A stretch of DNA of 64,000 bases from Flavivirga sp. 57AJ16 (GTDB lineage Bacteria; Bacteroidota; Bacteroidia; Flavobacteriales; Flavobacteriaceae): contig NZ_JAQZAT010000015.1 of assembly GCF_028736925.1 (NCBI RefSeq), positions 53,979 through 117,978 on the forward strand. The letters run 5' to 3'. The notes under the pieces were generated by a model. The model saw nothing but the letters and a program-made list of their open reading frames with translations, had not been told where the DNA came from and did not search any database. Both the position numbers and the translations under genes were made by a program. Positions 8,790 to 17,921 of this stretch are shown here, in pieces (the stretch's first letter is position 1; every line of letters begins with the position of its first letter).

Positions 8790-9433
8790 AGGTCATTTCC
8801 AAAGTGGGAGCTAGTCCGTGGGATACGTATGGAATATAATATCCCTATTAACCGTTGTGTGAAATGAATGCTTTTACATAAAGTGTTTATTATTAAATCG
8901 TAGCTCCATATAGACAGCCTGGTGATGGTAGCGCTTCCAGTTTACATAAGGCCTGGAGTATGGCATGGGTTTTGTTAACGTTCAGTTATATAAAGGGAGG
9001 CGCTTAGGGCTTTAACCGTAGTAGTTAATTATAGTAAAACACCCTGCCATTGGAGCGGGACAATCCTTAAAAGGAAGCAATTTTGCAAATATTATGGAAA
9101 GGATTAGCTTTAAAAACGGTATTTTTCCAAAGCACATCAAAGTGGATAATGGAAATAAATTTATTAGTATGGGCATCAAGTAGAACCAGACTTCTAAAGA
9201 CCAGGAAAATCTACAGACAACCCTTTTATAGAGAGCTTTAATGGCTCTTTTAGAAATGACTGTTTAAACGTAAATTGATTCCTAAAAATGGAAGGTGCAC
9301 AGGAAAGACCAGATATATGGAGAGCGGTTTATAACAATTTCAAACCTCATGGTGCATTGGATAACATACCTCCCAATGTGTACATTAAGATGAACAAAAA
9401 TAGCTCGGATTCTCTACTTTTAACTGATTCTTA
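8790..9433 (+). pseudogene. Decayed IS3-family transposase (OrfB/DDE integrase)
   Basis: Pieces of an IS3 OrfB can be read in changing plus-strand frames: EYNIPINR at about 8834, WSM near 8952, QSLKGSNFANIMERI from 9061, HIKVDNG near 9136, then SRPGK-like and TDNPFIESFNGSF containing the third catalytic Glu (about 9215), and FKPHGALDNIPPNVYI near 9340. Several in-frame stops and at least two frameshifts separate them. No intact ends or OrfA were found. An old, immobile remnant. Confidence 0.8.
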
Positions 9434-9638
9434 ACATAAGAGGGGGCAAAATATTTTTTTAAGAGAACTTTAACAGAGCCTTTATAGGGGTAAATAGATA
9501 AAATGTCGACTTAATATTATATAGACACCGTTTTAATAAAAAATAAATAGATGAAACGCCCATGAGAATTGCTTTCACACACACGAGGATGATTATCAAG
9601 ACGTTCCATATGACCTCTAAAACAATAAAAATAAACAT

Positions 9639-12443
9639 ATGAAACGTATTCTTTTGCATGTATTAGTTAGTGCCTTTTGTTTTAATGCCTTAGCACAAAA
9701 CTTAAATTTGAATGCCCCGCTACCAGTAGATCAAAGTATTAAAAAAGGTGTTTTGCCCAATGGCATGACTTATTACATTCACAATACAGATGTTACAAAA
9801 GATGTTGCCAGTTATTATATTATTCAAAATGTTGGTTCTGTTCTAGAAAATGACGAACAGCAAGGCTTAGCCCATTTCTTAGAACATATGGCATTTAATG
9901 GTACCGAAAATTTTGTTGGTAAAGGCATTTTAAACACACTGCAAAAACATGGACTTGTTTTTGGAAGGGATATTAATGCTTATACCTCTTTTGATGAAAC
10001 CGTATATAATATAAATAATATCCCTACTACCCCAGAATTAATAGACACAGGGTTATTAATACTACACGATTGGTCAAACTATTTATTATTAACCGAAGAA
10101 GAAATTGATGCCGAAAGAGGGGTTATTAAAGAAGAGTGGCGTACAAGACAAAGTGGGGGGATGAGAATACTTCAAAAATCGTTACCTACCATGTTCAATA
10201 ATACCATCTATGCTGAACGTTTGCCAATTGGCCTAATGGACATAGTTGACAATTTTGAATACAAGGCTTTACGCGATTTTTATCATGATTGGTATAGAAC
10301 AGATTTGCAGGCTATTGCTATTATAGGGGATATTGATGTAAATGCCATGGAGGAAAAAATAAAAAAGTTATTTTCAAAAATCCCTAAAGTAGATCATGCA
10401 AAAGAGCGTTTTATTGTAAATATTCCAGATAATGATACCATGCTATATAGCATGGCAATGGATGAAGAAGTGACGACCTCGCAAATAAATTTTGGTATAA
10501 GACATCCTAAATCCTTAACCAATGAAACAGTTGCAGATTTAAAACAATCCCTTTTAAACAGTTTGGTAACAAACATGTTATATACCAGAATAGATGAGAT
10601 TACCCAAAAACCAGATGCCCCATTTTTGGCAATGCAAGTAGATTATAGCAGCCATTCTAGAGCAACAAATGCATTGAATGTTAGGGTTTACCCAAAACCA
10701 AATGAGCAACACAAAGCTTTTAAAGCCGCTTTGGAAGTCATAAATCGTGCTGTAAAATTTGGGTTTACAACAGAAGAAATAAACCGGTCCATACTTTATT
10801 TTAAAAACCATTATAAGACTCAAATAAGTAAAAAGGATGACAGATCCCATCTGTCCATAGTTTCAACAATACAGCAAAACTATTTAGAAAATGAGACTAT
10901 GACCGATATCGCAAAAAATTATGAGCTCATAGAAAAGATATTTGATGCTACAAACAGCAAAGAGATCCACAACAGACTTAAACAATTATATACGGCAAAA
11001 AATAGATTTTTAACAGTAACAGGTGTTAAAGGACATAATAACCTAACTAAGGAAAATGCTTTACAGATTATTAAAACTGTAGAAAACGACGATACACTTG
11101 TCCCCTATTCAGATGCATTTGCCGGGAAAACACTTATTTCTAACTTAAAGATCAAAAAAGGAAAAATAACGAAAGAAAATAATAATAAATCGTTAGGCTC
11201 CACTACTTTTGTTTTAAGCAATGGCATCACTGTACATTATAAATTTGCCGATAAGAATAAAAATGATGTAAACTTAAACGCTTTAAGCTATGGGGGTACA
11301 TCTTTACTAAAAGATGAAGATTTACCGTCTGCTAACCTGTTGGCCAACTTAGTCAACATGTCTGGTTTAGGAGATTACTCTTCAACAGATTTAACTAAAG
11401 TATTAGCAGGAAAAACGGCTTCAACAGATATTAATCTTTCTGGCTTATCAGAAGGCATTAGAGGGTCTTCTGTAACAAAAGATGTCGAAACGATGTTACA
11501 AATGGTATATTTACGTTTTGTAAAACCGCGTTTTGATAAGGATGCTTATAAAGTACTTATGGGTAATATTGATAATTATATCATAAGAAGAAGTAATGAT
11601 ATAAATCAAAAAATCGGTGACAGTGTTACTGTTGCGATTTATGGAAAAGATCATCCAAAAGTACGCTTATTTACTACAGATTATGCCAATGATATTTCTT
11701 TTGAAAAAATGAAAGAAATCTATTTAAATAGGTTTAATAATGCATCCGATTTCGAGTTTTTTATAATAGGTGATATTCAAAAAGAAACGCTTAAACCTTT
11801 ATTGGAAAAATATATTGCAAGTATTCCAACAAATAACAGCTCTGAAACCTGGAAGGATAATTCGGTCGATTGGGTAAGTACATCTATAGATAAAGATGTA
11901 TATTTAAAAATGGAAGACCCAAAAAGTTCTGTAAGAATAGCTTATAAAAACGATTATGAATATAATTTAAAAAATAAATTAATAGCACAGGCAGTAGGTG
12001 ACATGCTGCAACTGAGATTTACAGAAACATTAAGAGAACAAGAAGGTGGAACCTATGGGGCAAGCTCCTATGCCGATGTCTCAAAAAGACCCACTCAAGA
12101 AGCTTCGATTATGGTGACTTTTGATTGTAATCCAGACAAGGTAGAACAACTAATAGCCATCGTTCATAAAGAACTAAAGAAGATGGCAAATGGTGACATT
12201 AATCAACTAGACTTAGAGAAAACAACAACTAACTATTTAAAGGAGAGAAAACAACAACAAGATTATAACAGCTATGACATGCGATTACTTGTTAATTATT
12301 TCAGAGAAGGATATCATATGAACCATCCAGAAAATTTCGAAGATATCGTGAAAGGCATGACTATTGATGACATAAAATCTTTTGTACACAACGTACTTGT
12401 GGATGCTGAAACGTATGAAATAGTAATAAAACCTTTAAAGTAA
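9639..12443 (+). CDS. M16-family zinc metallopeptidase (PqqL-type)
   Basis: 934 residues with a Sec signal peptide ending about NALAQ (residue 20), so exported to the periplasm or beyond. The inverted zinc motif HFLEH is at 79-83 (LAHFLEHMAFNGT), with the third ligand Glu in the following helix (EEIDAERGVIKEEW). Two M16 halves are present; the C-terminal half carries the usual 'LREQEGGTYGASSYADVS' substrate-binding segment. Length matches PqqL/insulinase-like peptidases that clear peptides or process imported substrates. Monocistronic. Confidence 0.9.
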   Translation: MKRILLHVLVSAFCFNALAQNLNLNAPLPVDQSIKKGVLPNGMTYYIHNTDVTKDVASYYIIQNVGSVLENDEQQGLAHFLEHMAFNGTENFVGKGILNTLQKHGLVFGRDINAYTSFDETVYNINNIPTTPELIDTGLLILHDWSNYLLLTEEEIDAERGVIKEEWRTRQSGGMRILQKSLPTMFNNTIYAERLPIGLMDIVDNFEYKALRDFYHDWYRTDLQAIAIIGDIDVNAMEEKIKKLFSKIPKVDHAKERFIVNIPDNDTMLYSMAMDEEVTTSQINFGIRHPKSLTNETVADLKQSLLNSLVTNMLYTRIDEITQKPDAPFLAMQVDYSSHSRATNALNVRVYPKPNEQHKAFKAALEVINRAVKFGFTTEEINRSILYFKNHYKTQISKKDDRSHLSIVSTIQQNYLENETMTDIAKNYELIEKIFDATNSKEIHNRLKQLYTAKNRFLTVTGVKGHNNLTKENALQIIKTVENDDTLVPYSDAFAGKTLISNLKIKKGKITKENNNKSLGSTTFVLSNGITVHYKFADKNKNDVNLNALSYGGTSLLKDEDLPSANLLANLVNMSGLGDYSSTDLTKVLAGKTASTDINLSGLSEGIRGSSVTKDVETMLQMVYLRFVKPRFDKDAYKVLMGNIDNYIIRRSNDINQKIGDSVTVAIYGKDHPKVRLFTTDYANDISFEKMKEIYLNRFNNASDFEFFIIGDIQKETLKPLLEKYIASIPTNNSSETWKDNSVDWVSTSIDKDVYLKMEDPKSSVRIAYKNDYEYNLKNKLIAQAVGDMLQLRFTETLREQEGGTYGASSYADVSKRPTQEASIMVTFDCNPDKVEQLIAIVHKELKKMANGDINQLDLEKTTTNYLKERKQQQDYNSYDMRLLVNYFREGYHMNHPENFEDIVKGMTIDDIKSFVHNVLVDAETYEIVIKPLK

Positions 12444-12503
12444 CACTTGTTACGTTAAACCATAGTCTTAATCTTATTTTTGAGAACAATATAAAAAAAC
12501 GAC

Positions 12504-12950
12504 ATGAAGAAACTACTTTTAATATTTGCCTTAGGAATTAGCGCAACGACATTTTCACAAATTCACGATCCCGTAAAATGGTCTACGTCCGTAGAAAAAA
12601 TATCTGATACAGAATATGAGCTGCTTGCTACTGCTACCATAAGTGGCGCATGGCATTTATATTCCCAAAACGTTCCAGAAAATGGTCCGATTCCAACAAG
12701 TTTCACTTTTGAAGGCGATTCCAATTATTTAAAAAAAGGTAATACTAAAGAAGAAAAAGGCCATACCATTCAAGATCCCATTTTTGATATGGAAATTAAA
12801 TATTTTGATACAAAAGCATTATTTAAACAACGTATAAAACTAAAAGGTAAAAAACCCTTTAATGTCAATGCAGTAGTAGAGTTTATGGTGTGCAATGACA
12901 CGCAATGCTTGCCACCAAAAGAAGTTGATTTGATTTTCGAAATAAAATAA
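12504..12950 (+). CDS. Free-standing DsbD N-terminal-domain protein
   Basis: 148-residue exported protein (signal ending TFSQ) made only of a DsbD N-terminal (alpha) immunoglobulin-like domain. It keeps the redox cysteine pair as C-x4-C (MVCNDTQCLPP). It is clearly paralogous to the first ~145 residues of the DsbD protein that follows, sharing [22 protein letters not shown] and CLPPKEVDL. It presumably passes electrons from a DsbD membrane domain to other periplasmic partners. A strong terminator (13046-13077) lies between the two genes. Confidence 0.8.
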   Translation: MKKLLLIFALGISATTFSQIHDPVKWSTSVEKISDTEYELLATATISGAWHLYSQNVPENGPIPTSFTFEGDSNYLKKGNTKEEKGHTIQDPIFDMEIKYFDTKALFKQRIKLKGKKPFNVNAVVEFMVCNDTQCLPPKEVDLIFEIK

Positions 12951-13045
12951 CTATAATAATTTAAACTAACCATAAAATCTTTCTCTCAACCTTGTGTTCT
13001 CAACAAGGATTTATTTGAATTAGTCACTCAACAAAAGAAAGATGT

Positions 13046-13077
13046 AAAGGGTTGTTGTAACAACAACCCTTTTTTTT
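13046..13077 (+). terminator. Strong rho-independent terminator between the DsbD paralogues
   Basis: Perfect 12-bp stem (13046-13057 with 13061-13072), 3-nt loop, then an unbroken T run to 13077. It ends 12 bp before the dsbD start codon, so it could also act as a leader attenuator for dsbD. Confidence 0.85.
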
Positions 13078-13089
13078 AAAACGGTAAAA

Positions 13090-15051
13090 ATGAAAAAAGT
13101 ACTTTTATTTATTATTCTATTAAGCTCATGGTTTGTTGATAGCCAAATTCATGAACCAGTAAAGTGGTCAACATCTGTAGAGAAGCTTTCGGAGACAGAG
13201 TACAAATTAATTACAAAAGCAAGCATTGAAACAGGCTGGCATTTATATTCACAATCGGTGCCCGAAGACGGTCCCATTCCAACTAGTTTCATTTATGATG
13301 ATGCCAATGGTGCATTTAAAATAATTGGTAATACCACAGAGGAAGAAGGTCATACCGTTGATGATCCTATTTTCAATATGAAAATTAAATACTTCGAAAA
13401 CAATGCCGTATTTGAACAGAGAATTGAAATTTTAGGCGATATATCCACTGTGAATGGTTTTGTTGAATTTATGGTTTGTGATGATGAGAAATGCTTGCCA
13501 CCAACAGAAGTTGATCTAGAGTTTATTATAACGGACAATAAAGTAGTAGACAACAATAAAGTAGTAGAAAGTAATACTTCAGAAAAAGATACACCCAAAG
13601 AAGGAGAATCCAAAAAAGGGTTATGGACCATATTTTTTATAGCCTTTCTATCAGGATTTGCAGCATTACTAACGCCTTGTGTATTTCCTATGATCCCTAT
13701 GACCGTGAGCTTCTTTACTAAACAAAGTAAAAACAAAGCCCAAGGTATTAAAAATGCGATCATCTACGGTATTTGCATCATTGTAATATATGTGTTATTA
13801 GGAACAGCCGTAACAGGAATATTTGGAGCCGACGCTTTAAATGCGTTAGCCACAAATGTTTGGTTTAATATTATTTTCTTCCTGTTATTAGTCATATTTG
13901 CTGTCTCCTTTTTAGGAGCCTTTGAAATTATGTTGCCCAATTCCTGGGCAAACAAAGTAGATTCACAAGCAGATAGAGGTGGTCTTATAGGTATCTTTTT
14001 TATGGCTTTAGCTTTAGCCATCGTTTCTTTTTCCTGTACTGGCCCCATAGTAGGTACTCTATTAGTAGAAGCAGCATCAAAAGGCGGCTTAGCGCCCATA
14101 ATAGGTATGCTAGGGTTTTCATTAGCCATAGCGCTACCATTTGCCTTATTTGCGGCCTTCCCAGGCTGGTTAAACTCTTTACCAAAATCAGGAGGCTGGT
14201 TAAATACAGTAAAAGTAGTCTTGGGCTTTTTAGAATTAGCATTAGCTTTTAAGTTCCTATCGCAAGCAGATTTAGTATTACAAACCCATCTGTTGGAACG
14301 CGAAGTGTTTTTAGCCATATGGATTGCCATATTTGGGGCTTTGGCCTTTTATTTATTTGGAAAAATACAATTGCCCCACGATTCGCCATTAACCCATATT
14401 TCGGTAGGACGTTTAAGTATGGGACTCCTCGTACTGTCTTTCACCATTTATATGATTCCAGGATTATGGGGAGCACCTTTAAATTTAATAAGTGCCTTTC
14501 CGCCACCGCAGGAATATAGCGAATCTCCTTATGGCGTAGGCTTTTCTAAATTGGGAGGAGGCTCAGCATCTGCATCCCATGATGACTTGCCAGAGGGCGC
14601 TCATTTATTGGCCCCACATGACATACTAGCTTTTAACGATTACGATAAAGGGCTGGCTTATGCAAAAAAAGTGGGCAAACCGGTCATGATAGATTTTACA
14701 GGATGGGCCTGTGTAAACTGCAGAAAGATGGAACAGAACGTATGGCCAAAACCCGAGGTTTTACAGATCCTAAAAAACGATGTCGTTTTAATTTCATTAT
14801 ATGTGGACGACAAACGAAAGTTAGAAGCAGATGAGATTGTAGACTCAAAATTAAAACCGGGCAAAAAACTAAAATATATTGGGCAAAAATGGAGCGAAAT
14901 GCAAACCATTAAATACAAAGCAAACTCCCAACCATTTTATGTGCTTATGGATCATAATGAAGATAATTTAATAGATCCTGTAGCCTATACTCCAGATGTT
15001 GAAGAATATCTTTCATGGTTGAAAAATGGTATTTCGAAATTTAAAAAATAA
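13090..15051 (+). CDS. dsbD: Thiol:disulfide interchange protein DsbD
   Basis: 653 residues carrying all three DsbD parts: signal peptide plus N-terminal alpha domain with C-x4-C ([11 protein letters not shown]) to about residue 150; eight-TM beta domain (about 180-460) with the paired membrane cysteines in [10 protein letters not shown] and [10 protein letters not shown]; and a C-terminal thioredoxin domain with CVNC ([10 protein letters not shown]). It carries electrons from cytoplasmic thioredoxin to the periplasm. A Gly/Ala/Ser-rich linker precedes the thioredoxin domain. The TlpA-like gene starts 46 bp downstream, so they are likely cotranscribed. Confidence 0.93.
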   Translation: MKKVLLFIILLSSWFVDSQIHEPVKWSTSVEKLSETEYKLITKASIETGWHLYSQSVPEDGPIPTSFIYDDANGAFKIIGNTTEEEGHTVDDPIFNMKIKYFENNAVFEQRIEILGDISTVNGFVEFMVCDDEKCLPPTEVDLEFIITDNKVVDNNKVVESNTSEKDTPKEGESKKGLWTIFFIAFLSGFAALLTPCVFPMIPMTVSFFTKQSKNKAQGIKNAIIYGICIIVIYVLLGTAVTGIFGADALNALATNVWFNIIFFLLLVIFAVSFLGAFEIMLPNSWANKVDSQADRGGLIGIFFMALALAIVSFSCTGPIVGTLLVEAASKGGLAPIIGMLGFSLAIALPFALFAAFPGWLNSLPKSGGWLNTVKVVLGFLELALAFKFLSQADLVLQTHLLEREVFLAIWIAIFGALAFYLFGKIQLPHDSPLTHISVGRLSMGLLVLSFTIYMIPGLWGAPLNLISAFPPPQEYSESPYGVGFSKLGGGSASASHDDLPEGAHLLAPHDILAFNDYDKGLAYAKKVGKPVMIDFTGWACVNCRKMEQNVWPKPEVLQILKNDVVLISLYVDDKRKLEADEIVDSKLKPGKKLKYIGQKWSEMQTIKYKANSQPFYVLMDHNEDNLIDPVAYTPDVEEYLSWLKNGISKFKK

Positions 15052-15097
15052 AGAAGTAGATGCTCATGTATATGAGAATAAATTAAAACTAAATTCA

Positions 15098-16105
15098 ATG
15101 AAAAAATTAGCGTATATATTATCAATAGCCCTAGTACTTGTATCTTGTAAAGAAGAAGCTCCTAAAGATTACGTGACCCTTTCGGGCACTATTACCAATC
15201 AAAATTCCGACTCCTTAATCGTTGCACAACGAAACATTATCAAAACAATTAAGGTCAATCCAGAAGGTACTTTTTCAGATACACTCAAAATAGAAGCTGG
15301 TCACTATATTTTATTCGATGGCAAAGAACAGGCTAAAGTGTATTTAAAAAATGGCTACGATTTAAAAATAAGCTTAGACACTAAAGCATTTGATGAAACC
15401 CTTAAATATGAAGGTAACGGTGCCGAGGCTAATAATTATTTGGCCCAAAAAGGTTTGCTGAATGAGAAATTAATCGACTTTGAAGAATTGATGGCTTCAG
15501 ATAAAGCAAGTTTTGATAGCAGTTTGGATAACTTAACTACAGAGCTTAAAGCTTTACTGGATAAAACCCAGGGCTTAGATTCTACATTTATTGCCGGACA
15601 AGAAAAAGAAGCTGAGATGACTGCAAAACAGCTAACCATGATGTATAACCAAAAACAAACATTGTTAGCATTAAAAGGCCAAGAATCGCCAAAATTTGTT
15701 GATTATGAAAATTATGCAGGGGGTACAACATCCTTAGACGATTTAAAGGGCCAGTACGTATACATTGATGTATGGGCTACATGGTGTGGACCATGTAAGG
15801 CAGAAATTCCTTATTTAAAAGAAGTAGAGGAAGCTTACCATGATAAAAATATAGCGTTTGTTAGTATCTCGGTAGATAAAGCAGAAGACCACGCAAAGTG
15901 GAAAGAAATGATTGCTGAAAAAGAATTAGGAGGTATTCAATTAATGGCAGATAATAATTTTAAATCTAGTTTTGTACAAGACTATAAAATCAACGGCATT
16001 CCAAGATTTATACTTATAGATCCTAGTGGGAATATCGTCTCTGCAGACGCTCCCAGACCATCAAATGAAAAGCTGAAAGATCTATTTAACGGATTGAAAA
16101 TTTAA
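15098..16105 (+). CDS. TlpA-family thiol:disulfide lipoprotein
   Basis: 335 residues from the ATG at 15098, chosen because it begins a lipoprotein signal (MKKLAYILSIALVLVSC). The longer frame from 15026 would overlap dsbD. A DUF4369-like beta domain (about 25-110) is followed by a helical linker and a TlpA/AhpC-type thioredoxin domain with WCGPC (WATWCGPCKAEIP). Envelope-anchored thiol reductase, probably fed by the adjacent DsbD. Such proteins often serve cytochrome c maturation or repair of envelope proteins; the specific client is unknown. Confidence 0.88.
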   Translation: MKKLAYILSIALVLVSCKEEAPKDYVTLSGTITNQNSDSLIVAQRNIIKTIKVNPEGTFSDTLKIEAGHYILFDGKEQAKVYLKNGYDLKISLDTKAFDETLKYEGNGAEANNYLAQKGLLNEKLIDFEELMASDKASFDSSLDNLTTELKALLDKTQGLDSTFIAGQEKEAEMTAKQLTMMYNQKQTLLALKGQESPKFVDYENYAGGTTSLDDLKGQYVYIDVWATWCGPCKAEIPYLKEVEEAYHDKNIAFVSISVDKAEDHAKWKEMIAEKELGGIQLMADNNFKSSFVQDYKINGIPRFILIDPSGNIVSADAPRPSNEKLKDLFNGLKI

Positions 16106-16147
16106 TTAAGTGGTTACTGCTTAATTATTCTTTATTGTTTTAGTAAG

Positions 16148-16187
16148 AAGAGTCACTTTGGTATTTGATTAAATCAAGGTGATTCTT
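16148..16187 (+). terminator. Hairpin after the tlpA-like gene
   Basis: 13-bp arms (16148-16160, 16175-16187; 11 pairs) enclose an ATTTGATTAAAT loop that is itself self-complementary. The T-run after it is weak. It ends about 18 bp before the aminotransferase start. Confidence 0.45.
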
Positions 16188-16205
16188 CGTTAAAAATTTA
16201 AAACT

Positions 16206-17726
16206 ATGAACCTAAGAACTAGTGCTATTAAAAACATTTTTAGCAATAAAAAAGAGGGATCTCGCCTAGAAGCTTATTTTAAGCCTTTTAGGGATGGCAT
16301 TGTAGGCATAAATCAGACCTTTGAGTCACCATACGGAAAAAAGAAGATTATTTATGCCGATTGGACAGCCAGTGGCAGACTCTATAAATCCATAGAAGAA
16401 AAGTTATTAAATGAGATAGGGCCATATGTAGCCAATACCCATACAGAAACCTCTATTACGGGCTCATCCATGACCTTGGCATATCATAATGCCAGAAACA
16501 TTATAAAAAAGCATGTAAATACTTCTAACGAGGATGTACTTATTACTGTTGGCACAGGTATGACAGGTGCTATTAATAAGTTTCAACGTATTTTAGGTTT
16601 AAAGGTTAATGAAAACCTAAAAGACCACACGCAAGTTCCAGAAGCCTTAAGACCGATTATTTTTGTATCCCATATGGAGCATCATTCCAATCAAACATCT
16701 TGGTTGGAAACTATTGCCAATGTTGAAGTCATTCCCTCAAATGAAGCAGGCTTACCATGTATTGAAAATTTACAAAAACTCATTACAAAGTATAAAGATC
16801 GCCCTATAAAAATAGCTGCTATTACAGGGTGTTCCAACGTTACGGGTATTAGAACCAATTACCATGAAGTGGCAAAAGTCATGCATCAGAATAATGGCCT
16901 GTGTTTTGTTGATTTTGCATGCTCGGCACCTTATATAGACATAGATATGCATCCAGAAGATGAGGAGGCATATTTAGATGCCATTACCTTTTCTCCACAT
17001 AAATTCTTAGGAGGGCCAGGTGCTTCAGGTGTGTTGATCTTTAATAAAAAATTATATAAAAACCTGGTACCGGATAATCCAGGAGGCGGAACCGTATCTT
17101 ATACGAACCCTTGGGGGGATCATGATTATATAGATGATATAGAAACCAGGGAAGATGGCGGAACACCTGGTTTTTTACAAGCTATAAAAATTGCACTATC
17201 CATTCAGCTTAAGGAGAAAATGGGTGTGCAGAATATTCTAGATAGAGAGCATGAGTTAAATGCTATCATTTTTGAAAAACTTAGAGCTATAGAAAATTTA
17301 ACCATATTGGCACCTGAACATACCGATAGGCTAGGCGTGTTTTCATTTTATATTGATGGTGCTCATTATAACTTAATAGTGAAGCTTTTAAATGACCGTT
17401 TTGGGGTACAAACCAGAGGGGGCTGTTCTTGTGCAGGAACTTATGGGCATTATCTATTAAATGTAGATGAGCCGACTTCTAAATCCATAGAACAAAAAAT
17501 ATTGGAAGGTTGTTTGATAGAGCGTCCGGGCTGGGTAAGAATGTCTATCCACCCAACTATGACCAATGCAGATATTTACTTTATCTGTGATGCTATAAAA
17601 GAAGTGGCCGAGAATTACGAGCACTGGGAAAAAGATTATGAATACAACGCTGTAAAAAATGAGTTTATCCATAAAGGAAATCACAATATTGAAAAAGAGA
17701 TAACAAAGGAATGGTTTAATTTATAA
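16206..17726 (+). CDS. Class V aminotransferase / cysteine-desulfurase-like PLP enzyme
   Basis: 506 residues, fold-type I PLP enzyme of the class V (NifS/SufS/Csd) group. The PLP-lysine motif is 'TFSPHKFLGGPGASGVL' and the substrate-cysteine region is 'RGGCSCAGTYGH'. It is about 100 residues longer than SufS, with an extra C-terminal tail. Paralogues of this length are common in flavobacteria, usually annotated only as class V aminotransferases. No suf or isc genes are nearby, so a housekeeping Fe-S role is not supported by context. Confidence 0.8.
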   Translation: MNLRTSAIKNIFSNKKEGSRLEAYFKPFRDGIVGINQTFESPYGKKKIIYADWTASGRLYKSIEEKLLNEIGPYVANTHTETSITGSSMTLAYHNARNIIKKHVNTSNEDVLITVGTGMTGAINKFQRILGLKVNENLKDHTQVPEALRPIIFVSHMEHHSNQTSWLETIANVEVIPSNEAGLPCIENLQKLITKYKDRPIKIAAITGCSNVTGIRTNYHEVAKVMHQNNGLCFVDFACSAPYIDIDMHPEDEEAYLDAITFSPHKFLGGPGASGVLIFNKKLYKNLVPDNPGGGTVSYTNPWGDHDYIDDIETREDGGTPGFLQAIKIALSIQLKEKMGVQNILDREHELNAIIFEKLRAIENLTILAPEHTDRLGVFSFYIDGAHYNLIVKLLNDRFGVQTRGGCSCAGTYGHYLLNVDEPTSKSIEQKILEGCLIERPGWVRMSIHPTMTNADIYFICDAIKEVAENYEHWEKDYEYNAVKNEFIHKGNHNIEKEITKEWFNL

Positions 17727-17757
17727 AAGCAACAAAATATTAAATTTTATAACTCAA

Positions 17758-17820
17758 TAATACCAATTATGAATTAAAATACACTATTCAAACTCATTCA
17801 TTAATTCATAATTGGTATAA
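17758..17820. repeat. Short palindromic element (internally deleted copy)
   Basis: Perfect 18-bp inverted arms (17760-17777, 17801-17818; ATACCAATTATGAATTAA) around a short centre. Its left half is almost identical to the right end of the full-length element at 29788-29951, so it looks like a version that has lost its middle. Lies between two convergent genes. Confidence 0.85.
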
Positions 17821-17921
17821 ATCTTTTTTAAAGGACCAAAAAATAGCATTCAGAACACTCCCCTACAAAAAACAAAGTCGTATTTATTCAGAATATTTTT
17901 AATATAAATTTATGCTCGCTT

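Noticed and set aside
13764..14330. 188-aa ORF antisense to dsbD
   Set aside because: Mirror of conserved coding sequence; the dsbD frame has clear motifs and the antisense translation does not.
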